From: Dechloromonas hankyongensis
GTDB taxonomy: Bacteria > Pseudomonadota > Gammaproteobacteria > Burkholderiales > Rhodocyclaceae
Assembly (NCBI RefSeq): GCF_022012295.1
Contig: NZ_JAKLTN010000002.1
Coordinates: 620,001-684,000 of the forward strand
Direction: 5' to 3'
DNA: 64,000 nucleotides
Each line of letters starts with the position of its first letter. Position 1 is the stretch's first letter. Below are positions 7,715-16,604 of the stretch, in pieces. The notes under the pieces were generated by a model. The model did not search any database. It was not told where the DNA came from and saw only the letters and a program-made list of their open reading frames with translations. The position numbers and the translations under genes are program-made.

Positions 7715-8787
7715 TGTCCTAGCCTCATTTCGTCGTAACGGCGGCGCACATCGTTTTCCCAGGCGAAGTCATCGTGAATCCGGGTGAGCTTCTTCTGCAG
7801 GAAGGCGAGGCTTTCCTCGAAGCCGATTTCCGGGGTTTTGCGTTTGATGCCTTGAATCGCGCCGAGCCGCTTGAGATAGCCGTAGATGCTGATTGCCATC
7901 CGGGTTTCGCGTTCTTCCAGCAAGGCCAGCGGATCAAGTTCCTTGACGATCCCCAAACCGTCCATCTCGGCGACCCGGCTTTGCAGGTCAGCCCACAGGG
8001 GATGAATCGGCCAACGGGAGCGGTTGCTGTCGTCGGTCGGGATGCGTAATGAGGTGTGGTCATTGACCAGCACGCGCAGCAGATCGCCCTGGCGTTCAGT
8101 CAGATCGGCGAAGGTCTGGATGCCGAAGGTACGCAGCCACGTTTTACGAATCTGCCACTCGATACGCCAAACATTCTCGGTGCAGCCCCACAGATCGAAG
8201 AACCACGTTTTGCTGCTTTTCTCGGTGATCTCATCGACCTTGTTATAGACCCGCAGCACAACATCGCCTTCACCGAAGCCGAAGGTCTGCACTTTTCGGT
8301 TTTTGCGGAACTGCTTGTCTTTGGTGGATGAGGTAACGAAGCTGTCCTCATCGAAATCGATGGCGTCGATCTGGTAGTCGAAGGTGAAATCGACTCGTGA
8401 CAGGCGTTCAGGTTGGAAGGTGGAGAAACCAACCGAAGCGGCCCAAGCCAGAAAGCGCCGATGCAAGGCGAGCGCACCGAATTGCCACAAGGCGAAGCTG
8501 CGGAAGGTGACGAAGAAATTGGGTTTGTTGAACTCCCCGAACTGGATGCTGAAACAGTCGTTCTCGATCAGGAAGGGGTAGCCGCTCTTGGTGCCGTTTG
8601 CTGCCAGCAGAAATTCCTCGTTGCCGAGCCTGATCGCCAAGGGGCGACGGATTTTGGCTAGGCGGCGGGTTTCTTTCTCGACGGCCAGTTGCTCATAGTT
8701 GAGCGAACACTCAGGAAGCGGCGCAAGGTAGTACGCGCACTCGATGGTGTCGTGGCCAGATAGGAGATGACGGCAAGCGGTACTCAT
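7708..8787 (-). CDS. Replication initiation factor, Rep_trans/RstA-like
   Basis: 359 residues. Three stretches match the pattern of the replication initiation factor family (RstA of filamentous phage CTX and Rep of small plasmids and conjugative elements): RVDFTFD at 131-137, LRVYNKVDE at 178-186 with Tyr181 as the candidate nicking residue, and WRIEWQIR at 207-214. Such proteins nick a double-strand origin to start rolling-circle replication. The start is the ATG at 8787; its ribosome site is weak. A repeat-rich noncoding region about 530 bases upstream, beyond one small gene, is the likely target. The family match is by motif only. Confidence 0.7.
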   Translation of the reverse strand: MSTACRHLLSGHDTIECAYYLAPLPECSLNYEQLAVEKETRRLAKIRRPLAIRLGNEEFLLAANGTKSGYPFLIENDCFSIQFGEFNKPNFFVTFRSFALWQFGALALHRRFLAWAASVGFSTFQPERLSRVDFTFDYQIDAIDFDEDSFVTSSTKDKQFRKNRKVQTFGFGEGDVVLRVYNKVDEITEKSSKTWFFDLWGCTENVWRIEWQIRKTWLRTFGIQTFADLTERQGDLLRVLVNDHTSLRIPTDDSNRSRWPIHPLWADLQSRVAEMDGLGIVKELDPLALLEERETRMAISIYGYLKRLGAIQGIKRKTPEIGFEESLAFLQKKLTRIHDDFAWENDVRRRYDEMRLGQW

Positions 8788-8820
8788 GACCGCTTATGCT
8801 AAAGAGGGGTAAGGGGTGCG

Positions 8821-9219
8821 TCAAGCCCCTTCTTTGAAATCGTCCGAGATAATCCTGCGATCTTCAATTTTGATTGCACCGCTAACAGCCTTCCAGAAGT
8901 TCCCTAGCTGCTTGGCCCAACCGTAACCAATCGATCTTTCGTGGCTTGGCCCTTCTGCCGGAAAGAATTCACGAAAGTTGATATTGAGGATCTGCTCGTA
9001 TTTTCGAATGGTTCGCTTATTATGAATCAGTACCAGAACCCGCCATCCGAAGTGATGGCCGATACGCAGTACGCCAAGGGCTGCTTCGAGTTCTGTGAGG
9101 TCCCCGGCGTAGCGTGCTATGGCTTCGCGTTCTATTCGAACCAACTCAGCTTCTTGCTCAAGTGTTCGGTTGAATAGACGATCTTTGTTGCGCTGATAGC
9201 GCTCGTTATCCACGTTCAT
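8821..9219 (-). CDS. Hypothetical protein upstream of rep
   Basis: 132 residues, charged, with a long N-terminal helix (NKDRLFNRTLEQEAELVRIEREAIARYA, shown to exist at residues 11-38) and a later WRVLVLIHNKRTIRKYEQIL segment. No family recognised. The start has AGGA seven bases upstream. It is the first gene of the minus-strand replication operon and lies next to a palindrome at 9251-9266, so an autoregulatory role is possible but unproven. Confidence 0.6.
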   Translation of the reverse strand: MNVDNERYQRNKDRLFNRTLEQEAELVRIEREAIARYAGDLTELEAALGVLRIGHHFGWRVLVLIHNKRTIRKYEQILNINFREFFPAEGPSHERSIGYGWAKQLGNFWKAVSGAIKIEDRRIISDDFKEGA

Positions 9220-9250
9220 GTGATGTCCTGTAGCAAGATCGAGGAATAAA

Positions 9251-9266
9251 TCTTAGCACGCTAAGA
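9251..9266. promoter_or_regulatory. Palindrome upstream of the replication operon
   Basis: TCTTAGC and GCTAAGA separated by two bases: a perfect 7-bp dyad 32 bases upstream of the first replication-operon gene. On the minus strand it contains TAAGAT, a possible -10. This is the size and symmetry of a dimeric repressor operator. Confidence 0.5.
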
Positions 9267-9315
9267 GGTACTGATTAACCCCTTTTGTTCTTGCTGATCA
9301 AGACACGATGCTTTC

Positions 9316-9394
9316 GGTGGTGGTGGCTCGCATGCGGCGCCTCGCGTGCGGCGCATGCGGACCACCTCCACCAGCGAAGTCTCGTTGAGGTGGT
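9316..9394. repeat. Overlapping large inverted repeats, candidate replication origin
   Basis: A 25-bp imperfect inverted repeat (9316-9340 with 9348-9372; 21 of 25 pair) around a 7-base loop. Its right arm can instead pair perfectly over 8 bp with 9387-9394 (accacctc with gaggtggt). Mutually exclusive hairpins beside a rolling-circle-type rep gene are typical of a double-strand or single-strand origin. No gene covers this segment. The assignment as an origin rests on position and structure only. Confidence 0.5.
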
Positions 9395-9444
9395 AATGCA
9401 AAGGGGGTATTCTTACGTCCTATCTTTTTCCGTGTATTTTTAGC

Positions 9445-9480
9445 CCCCCGTGTTACTTGAACGGGGGAAAAGGCCCCCGT
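9445..9480. repeat. Three alternating 7-bp repeat arms before the cargo operon
   Basis: CCCCCGT at 9445-9451, ACGGGGG at 9461-9467 and CCCCCGT at 9474-9480. The middle arm can pair with either outer arm, giving two competing hairpins. The second hairpin lies inside the spacer of a likely promoter. This could be a regulator binding site, a transcription switch or part of the replication origin. Confidence 0.6.
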
Positions 9481-9485
9481 TTAAT
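9457..9485 (+). promoter_or_regulatory. Likely promoter of the cargo operon
   Basis: TTGAAC at 9457-9462 and TTTAAT at 9480-9485 with a 17-base spacer; five of six bases match at -10 and the first four at -35. Transcription would begin near 9492, 21 bases before the GTG of the first cargo gene. The spacer is almost entirely the ACGGGGG/CCCCCGT dyad, so a protein bound there would block the promoter. Confidence 0.5.
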
Positions 9486-9512
9486 ACAAAGCGCCACAAC
9501 TGAGAACTGATA

Positions 9513-9986
9513 GTGATCATTCTGCCCGGTCAAGGGAAATCAATCCCTCTTGCTACGTCTAAAGGTAACCCTATTGAGAATGAACAGAATGATGCCGTTA
9601 CGGCTGAGGACGAGCACTGGGATGGCAAGTTTGCAGCTCGCCATTTATCTGCAAAGCCACGTGGTTCGATGAGCGGGCGCTACAATTGTCACGGACTTGT
9701 TTTTGCTTCACGACGAACCCGCATTTTCTCTTACACCGAGCTCACAAAGATACTCTCAGATGACAATTACATTGAAATTGCGATGTCGCAGGTACTTGAA
9801 GGGGACATCATTCTGTACTATGAAAATAACGAAGTGGTTCATTCAGGTATAGTGGTAAATCCACCGTGTGCTGCGAACCTCTGGAATCCAATGGTTTTCA
9901 GCAAGTGGGGGAGCGGGCGAGAGTTCGTCCATCGAGGAAATGATTGTCCTTACACATTCAACGTGAAATACATTCGTCTAGCATGA
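9513..9986 (+). CDS. Cargo gene 1: Cys/His protein resembling NlpC/P60-type folds
   Basis: 157 residues, starting at GTG. The core has YNCHG at 57-61 (candidate nucleophile C59), EGDIILYY near 97-103, VVHSGIVV at 108-115 (candidate catalytic H110) and FSKWGSGREFVH at 129-140. A Cys at a helix start, followed some 50 residues later by a strand with HSGIV, is the pattern of NlpC/P60 and CHAP-type cysteine peptidases or amidases, so a papain-like fold is suspected. No signal peptide is seen, so it would act in the cytoplasm. It is more AT-rich than the chromosome and heads a three-gene operon; its stop overlaps the next start (ATGA). The enzymatic role is inference. Confidence 0.6.
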   Translation: MIILPGQGKSIPLATSKGNPIENEQNDAVTAEDEHWDGKFAARHLSAKPRGSMSGRYNCHGLVFASRRTRIFSYTELTKILSDDNYIEIAMSQVLEGDIILYYENNEVVHSGIVVNPPCAANLWNPMVFSKWGSGREFVHRGNDCPYTFNVKYIRLA

Positions 9987-10504
9987 ACCCGATACAACTA
10001 AGTATTCACGAATCTGAACGCATTCTATTTGCAGCTATCACTGCAAATACTCCTTCGTATCTAATGAAGCGGTTGCGTATTGATCCTGCTGTTCAAAAAG
10101 CTGCGCAATCGGTGTCCCTTGAAGAACTCACTGCTGCCGCGACGACAATTTTCGGTAATGAAATAAGCTCCAATGACAGCTGCGCTCAGGCATATTTGAT
10201 TTTTGGCGTTGTTTCATTTCTGCCTCCGAGCAGCAGGCAAAAAGTACTTGAGGTCGTTGATGCACATAAAATAAACTGGGGACCACAACTTCTTGCTGAA
10301 ATAGCAGCATACGATGTGACTACATCTGTACAGGTGAGGAAAACGGTACAGAAACCCCAACTAATGCCTCAACCAATTCCCTCATCCGGTCGTTTGGCTA
10401 ACATTAGTCAACATAGTGTTCGCGCGCCAAGCGTCACCAGGGTACTTTTGGCTACTCCAACTATATCTAGTTCAAATAATCAGCTTTCTATTGTGAGCGA
10501 CTAA
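9983..10504 (+). CDS. Cargo gene 2: helical protein with disordered tail
   Basis: 173 residues. Residues 1 to about 110 look mainly helical (ESERILFAAITANTPSYLMK, LEELTAAATTIF, SRQKVLEVVDAHKI). From about 115 on, the chain is rich in Pro, Ser, Gln and Val and looks disordered. No family recognised and no membrane segment. It starts within the stop of cargo gene 1 and its own stop overlaps the start of cargo gene 3, so all three are probably made together in fixed proportion. The helical part could be an adaptor and the tail a linker to a partner; this is inference. Confidence 0.55.
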   Translation: MNPIQLSIHESERILFAAITANTPSYLMKRLRIDPAVQKAAQSVSLEELTAAATTIFGNEISSNDSCAQAYLIFGVVSFLPPSSRQKVLEVVDAHKINWGPQLLAEIAAYDVTTSVQVRKTVQKPQLMPQPIPSSGRLANISQHSVRAPSVTRVLLATPTISSSNNQLSIVSD

Positions 10505-10908
10505 TGCATCGGACCACTCTTGTTCTTTGTTGTAACAGAATTCTTCATGATGCTCCGACAAATTCAGTGTCGGCAATTGAGATATATGAAGAGTTTTCCG
10601 CTCCCGGACTGCCGTTTGTAATTCCAAGCTTTAGTATCCTTTGGGTGGTCGAGCGGGATGCAGCCGATACTCCGACAGTAGATGGACGCGTTCGCATATT
10701 ACAAGGTGAAGGAAACATACTGGGTGATTTCCCTGCTGACATAGACTTTCAAGGTGCTCTTAGAACACGGAATATGGTTCAAATTGGAGGGCTGATGATC
10801 AGCTTGCCAGCTCCACTCACAGTTCAGTTGCTGATGGGTGGCAATGTTGTATCGACAATGACATTCCCTGTCACAGTAAAGGCTAACCTAGTGCCGCAAC
10901 CGAATTAA
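10504..10908 (+). CDS. Cargo gene 3: small beta-rich protein, DUF6941-like
   Basis: 134 residues beginning MHRTTLVLCCNRILHDAPTN, with alternating hydrophobic strands and an opening resembling the DUF6941 group (a short strand ending in a Cys, then a segment about an I-x-I-Y strand, then PGLPFVIPSF). It ends in strands such as APLTVQLLMGGNVV. Its function is unknown. The ATG shares one base with the stop of cargo gene 2 (TAATG). The similarity is from pattern memory and should be tested with a profile search. Confidence 0.5.
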   Translation: MHRTTLVLCCNRILHDAPTNSVSAIEIYEEFSAPGLPFVIPSFSILWVVERDAADTPTVDGRVRILQGEGNILGDFPADIDFQGALRTRNMVQIGGLMISLPAPLTVQLLMGGNVVSTMTFPVTVKANLVPQPN

Positions 10909-11083
10909 TTTTGGGGGCGCTGACAAATAGATGATTACTGCCCCCTGTTTCTGGAAGTTCTTGATTGGCGGGGCACTCAGAGTACGAATAAGACTTCCAT
11001 CCTGTGTCCTCTTTCATCAGCTTGGACGCGCTCTACAGGATGAAGAACTCTACTTGCCAGTTCTCAGATCTATCCGAGTTGGC

Positions 11084-11090
11084 GAGCCAA
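11084..11090 (+). repeat. Putative right attachment core (GAGCCAA)
   Basis: Repeats the seven bases at the tRNA-Asn 3' end (5585-5591). It is followed nine bases later by a strong terminator, which is how a tRNA-Asn gene would look if the 5.5 kb between were removed. The bases further left do not match the tRNA, so only this short core is shared. Confidence 0.4.
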
Positions 11091-11098
11091 AGATTCAA

Positions 11099-11135
11099 GC
11101 AAAAAGCCATCGTTCGCGATGGCTTTTTGCTTTTT
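11099..11135 (+). terminator. Strong rho-independent terminator
   Basis: GCAAAAAGCCATCG and CGATGGCTTTTTGC form a perfect 14-bp stem with a UUCG-type loop, followed by five Ts. In the present arrangement it ends the cargo operon transcript 190 bases after cargo gene 3. If the element were absent it would sit about 10 bases after tRNA-Asn and was probably the tRNA's original terminator. Confidence 0.9.
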
Positions 11136-11140
11136 AAAGC

Positions 11141-11462
11141 CGTTCGCAGATCGCAGTCTGCCAGTTATCCATCCGGATTACATCACCTTCGGATAACGGC
11201 TTGTATCCAATTGCAATTTTCCGGCCGGAAAAACACCCTTTTCATGAACTGGAAAAACCGGTGGCTTTCGGCATGGCCGCGCCGGTTTTTCCGGCTGACG
11301 GCGCGGCGCGCCGCCTCGGCCGAGGGCTTGCCGATAAAAACTGCAAAGTGTGAAGAACTTTTCCTTTTTTGATCTCTCTACTTGCCTAGAGAGATATCGC
11401 GAATTGATAATCGGCCTCCAGAGACCATTTGCAACCTGCGGGATAACCGAGCTACGTCCGCC
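11141..11462 (+). other. Structured leader region upstream of moaA
   Basis: About 320 bases without a convincing gene. It holds several dyads: GTTATCC/GGATAAC (11164-11170 with 11191-11197), a 16-base perfect palindrome at 11217-11232, an 11-bp perfect stem (11251-11261 with 11282-11292) and an ATCTCTC/GAGAGAT stem just before 11396. Such a folded leader ahead of moaA recalls known molybdenum-cofactor riboswitches, but I could not match their consensus. Confidence 0.4.
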
Positions 11463-12533
11463 ATGCACAACGAAACACTCAGGCCAGAGAATACCCCTGC
11501 CGGACTGACCGACTTCAAGCCCACGATCGGTTCGCCCGCGATGGCGCATCGCGATGGCACTCTTCTCGACAAGTATGGGCGGCGTATCACTTACGTGCGC
11601 CTGTCCATCACCGACCGCTGCGATTTCCGCTGCACCTACTGCATGGCCGAGGAAATGACCTTCCTGCCGCGCCACGAAGTGATGAGCCTGGAAGAGTGCC
11701 TGCGCGTCGCATCCGTTTTTGTCGGCCTGGGCGTCACCAAGTTGCGCATTACCGGCGGCGAGCCGCTGGTGCGCAAGGATGTGATGTGGCTGATCGAGCG
11801 CCTGGGCGCCCTGCCCGGCTTGGAAAACCTGGTCCTGACCACCAACGGCTCGCAACTGGATCGCTTCGCCCAGCCCTTGCGGGCAGCCGGCGTAAAGCGC
11901 ATCAATATCAGTCTGGATACCTTGCGCCCTGATCGTTTCAAGAAGATCACCCGCATCGGCGACCTGAACAAGGTATTGCACGGTATCGAGGCGGCGCGGG
12001 TGGCGGGTTTCCAGCGCACCAAACTCAACACCGTCATGATGCGCGACGGGAATGATGACGAATTCGTCGACCTGGTCCGCTTTGCCGTAGCCAATGAACT
12101 CGACATTTCCTTCATCGAGGAAATGCCGCTCGGCGACATTCACGGGCGCAACACCACCTTCATCTCGTCCGAAGAAACGCGGACCGTCCTGTCCGAACAT
12201 TTCGAGCTGATCCCTTCCACGGAAAACTCGGGCGGACCGGCGCGTTACTGGCGGATTCCGGGCAGCGAGTCGCGCATCGGCTTCATCTCCCCGCACAGCC
12301 ATAATTTCTGCGACACCTGCAACCGGGTGCGGATTACCGCCAAAGGCGAGCTTTACCCCTGCCTTGGTCAGAACGATGCGAGCCAACTGCTCCCCGCCCT
12401 CCGTTCCGGCGACGACGATGCGGTGCGCCAGGTCATCGTCGATAGCATGGGCATCAAGCCTTACGGGCATGATTTCACCCATCAGATGAACTCGCCGCAA
12501 GTCGTTCGCTTCATGTCGATGACTGGGGGATAG
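11463..12533 (+). CDS. moaA: GTP 3',8-cyclase MoaA
   Basis: Radical SAM enzyme that, with MoaC, converts GTP to cyclic pyranopterin monophosphate in molybdenum cofactor synthesis. Seen: the first 4Fe-4S motif CDFRCTYC, the SAM-binding ITGGEPL segment, and the C-terminal cluster CDTCNRVRIT with a third Cys in YPCLG. The start is uncertain: ATG at 11463 gives 356 residues, ATG at 11541 gives 330, close to the usual length; neither has a strong ribosome site. The gene stands alone with a structured leader, six bases before a GGDEF-EAL gene. Confidence 0.9.
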   Translation: MHNETLRPENTPAGLTDFKPTIGSPAMAHRDGTLLDKYGRRITYVRLSITDRCDFRCTYCMAEEMTFLPRHEVMSLEECLRVASVFVGLGVTKLRITGGEPLVRKDVMWLIERLGALPGLENLVLTTNGSQLDRFAQPLRAAGVKRINISLDTLRPDRFKKITRIGDLNKVLHGIEAARVAGFQRTKLNTVMMRDGNDDEFVDLVRFAVANELDISFIEEMPLGDIHGRNTTFISSEETRTVLSEHFELIPSTENSGGPARYWRIPGSESRIGFISPHSHNFCDTCNRVRITAKGELYPCLGQNDASQLLPALRSGDDDAVRQVIVDSMGIKPYGHDFTHQMNSPQVVRFMSMTGG

Positions 12534-12539
12534 GCCGGC

Positions 12540-14495
12540 GTGCCGCGTCTTGGTTTTGCCAGGCTCACCCGGTCATCTTCGCTGCAACACCGCCGCTTCG
12601 CTTCATCGCCACTGAGTGCAGCACTGACCGCCGGGCTGATCATCGGCCTGTTTGCCGGCTTTGCCGGCTACCTGTACGCGCCGGGAATCATTTCGGCCCT
12701 GCTCCTGATTGCCGCCCTGCTCGGTGTTGCCGTTTGTGTGTACCTGGATCGCCGTGCCTTTCAATCCGTGCGCCGCGCCTACGATATGGCGATGCTGGCT
12801 GCCCACGATGGATTCTGGGAGTGGAATCCGATTACCAAGGCGTTGCATGTCGGCACCCGCCTACTCGACATCCTGGGCTATCGCGAGGATTTTCTGCCCG
12901 ATACCGATGCCTGGCTGAAGCTGGTCCACCCCGAAGACGTCGGCGGTTATAACCGTGCCGTCTCTCGCCATCTGAAAGGCGAGACCGAACATTTCTACTG
13001 CGAATACCGCGTCCTGGCCAGCGACGGCAATTATCGCTGGATCGCCTCGCGCGGCTTGGCCGTCCGCGACGGTGACGGGCGCGCCTACCAGATGGTCGGC
13101 TCGGTCACCGACATCACCGAACGACGCTCGCACCAGGAAGAACTGGAGTTTCTTGCCCAGCATGACAGCCTGACCGGGCTGCCGAATCGCCTGATGTTCG
13201 CCGAACATCTGCACGCGGCCATTACCTCGGCGCGCGAGCGGAACACCCGGCTGGCGGTCCTGTTCATCGACCTCGACCGTTTCAAGAACATCAACGACAC
13301 CCTGGGACATCGCGCCGGCGACCAGTTGCTGCAACTGGTCACCCAGCGCCTGCTCCACGACCTACCGCCCGGTTGTCAGCTGTTCCGCCAGGGCGGGGAC
13401 GAATTCCTCGTCCTGCTCAACCCGGCCGCGGATGCCGATGCCGCCCTGCGCACCGCAACGCTGCTCAAGGAAGGCCTGACCACGCCGATCAGCGGCGGCG
13501 AAAGCGATTTCTTCACCACGGCCAGTATCGGTATCAGCCTGTTTCCCGAAGATGCCAGCGACGGCGAAACCCTCCTCCGCCATGCCGATACGGCAATGTA
13601 CGAAGCCAAGGCGGCGGGCGGCAATGCCATACGTTCGCATACGCCGGTGATGAACGAGCGCATCACTTTCCGGATGTCGCTGGAAACGAAGCTGCGCCGC
13701 GCAGTGGCCAAAAACCAGCTGCAGCTCTATTTCCAGCCCCAGGTCGCGACAGCGAGCGGCAGGCTGACCGGCGCCGAAGCGCTGCTTCGCTGGCACGACG
13801 GCGAGAAATTCATTCCGCCCGATCATTTCATTCCCGTCGCCGAGGACAGCGGCCTGATCATCCAGATTGGCGAATGGGTGGTCGAGCGAACCATCGCTCA
13901 GATACTCGAATGGCGCGCACTGAATCTGGCCGTTCCGCCCATCGCGATCAACCTGTCGCCCCGCCAGTTCTGGCATTCATCCATTTCGACCTTCATCCTG
14001 GAACGGCTGCGGCAAGCCGGCCTGCCTACGTCGGCCATCAAGGCCGAGGTCACCGAATCCGTGCTGCTCGATGCCGAAAATGCCAGCATCGAAGAACTGC
14101 GCCGCCTGCATGCCGCCGGCGTCATGATTGCGCTCGACGATTTCGGCACCGGCTATTCGTCGCTTTCCTACCTGCAGCGCCTGCCGATCGGCACGCTGAA
14201 GATAGACAAGTCCTTCATCAAGGACTTGGTCCTCGACGAACCCACCTCGAGCAGCGAGCCCATGGTTCGGGCCATCATGGCCATGGCCAAGAGCCTGTCG
14301 CTGGAAGTCGTTGCCGAAGGTGTCGAAACGCAGCCTCAGCGCCGCGAACTGGAAGCACTGGGCTGCGACGTGATCCAGGGCTACCTGATCGGCCGGCCGC
14401 TACCGGCCGGCGAATTTGCCGAGAAATTCCTGAGCCGCTCGCGGCCCGGCAAGGACCCGGCACCGGCCGATATCGCTTGCCCGATCGCCGATTAA
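12540..14495 (+). CDS. PAS-GGDEF-EAL cyclic-di-GMP protein
   Basis: 651 residues: two membrane helices near 28-68, a PAS domain about 80-195 (HDGFWEWNPITKAL; ending in GSVTDITERR), GGDEF domain about 205-370 with an intact GGDEF, and EAL domain about 385-635 with EALLRW, INLSPRQF, DDFGTGYSSL and KIDKSFI all present. Both the diguanylate cyclase and phosphodiesterase sites look complete; the usual RxxD inhibitory site before GGDEF is missing. It starts at GTG six bases after moaA and may be cotranscribed. Which activity prevails cannot be read from sequence. Confidence 0.92.
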   Translation: MPRLGFARLTRSSSLQHRRFASSPLSAALTAGLIIGLFAGFAGYLYAPGIISALLLIAALLGVAVCVYLDRRAFQSVRRAYDMAMLAAHDGFWEWNPITKALHVGTRLLDILGYREDFLPDTDAWLKLVHPEDVGGYNRAVSRHLKGETEHFYCEYRVLASDGNYRWIASRGLAVRDGDGRAYQMVGSVTDITERRSHQEELEFLAQHDSLTGLPNRLMFAEHLHAAITSARERNTRLAVLFIDLDRFKNINDTLGHRAGDQLLQLVTQRLLHDLPPGCQLFRQGGDEFLVLLNPAADADAALRTATLLKEGLTTPISGGESDFFTTASIGISLFPEDASDGETLLRHADTAMYEAKAAGGNAIRSHTPVMNERITFRMSLETKLRRAVAKNQLQLYFQPQVATASGRLTGAEALLRWHDGEKFIPPDHFIPVAEDSGLIIQIGEWVVERTIAQILEWRALNLAVPPIAINLSPRQFWHSSISTFILERLRQAGLPTSAIKAEVTESVLLDAENASIEELRRLHAAGVMIALDDFGTGYSSLSYLQRLPIGTLKIDKSFIKDLVLDEPTSSSEPMVRAIMAMAKSLSLEVVAEGVETQPQRRELEALGCDVIQGYLIGRPLPAGEFAEKFLSRSRPGKDPAPADIACPIAD

Positions 14496-14530
14496 CCGGC
14501 GCAGCGCAACAAAAAACGAAATCCCCCAAC

Positions 14531-14561
14531 AAAAAAGGCGACCTGATGGATCGCCTTTTTT
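14531..14561. terminator. Bidirectional terminator between the GGDEF-EAL gene and typA
   Basis: AAAAAAGGCGA and TCGCCTTTTTT form an 11-bp stem around a 9-base loop, giving a T-run on either strand. It sits between two convergent genes and can end both transcripts. Confidence 0.9.
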
Positions 14562-14605
14562 ATTCACCGCCAGGTTCGACGACCTGGCAGCAGCGTCGCA
14601 CTCGC

Positions 14606-16447
<1,842 letters not shown>

Positions 16448-16604
16448 GGGTGGGAACAGCCTGAAAAATCAAAGGCGTGATTCTACCACCCCATGCTGCG
16501 CCGCAGCACGCTCCGGCAAATTTCTTTACTGTTACAGTGATGGATTGCGGCAGACTGCCGGGCAGCAAAGCACGCTAAACTGTGGCCGCAAGACAGCCGA
16601 ACCG

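Larger units (their letters stand above)
5592..11090. mobile_element. Integrative element at tRNA-Asn (serine recombinase, Rep, cargo operon)
   Basis: About 5.5 kb. Left end: a large serine recombinase gene running into the tRNA. Interior: a long inverted repeat, three small unknown genes, a Rep_trans-type replication initiator, a repeat-rich putative origin, and a divergent AT-rich three-gene operon. Right end: proposed at GAGCCAA 11084-11090, before a terminator. No portal, capsid, Zot/pI, relaxase or conjugation genes are visible. The content suggests a small element that can replicate after excision, either plasmid-like or a satellite of another phage or element. The left boundary is well supported by the tRNA overlap; the right boundary is inferred from the short repeat and the change in base composition. 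Confidence 0.7.

Noticed and set aside
9316-9372. Integron attC site
   Set aside because: No integron integrase is present and the core-site consensus was not seen; an origin next to rep fits better.
11004-11372. Plus-strand frame spanning the element's right end
   Set aside because: It runs straight through the strong terminator at 11099-11135 and has no family resemblance or ribosome site.
11141-11462. Calling a molybdenum-cofactor riboswitch outright
   Set aside because: Several hairpins are present but the known consensus could not be matched by eye, so it is listed only as a structured leader.
11178-12500. 440-codon minus-strand frame opposite moaA
   Set aside because: Antisense shadow of a high-GC gene; the plus strand is clearly MoaA.
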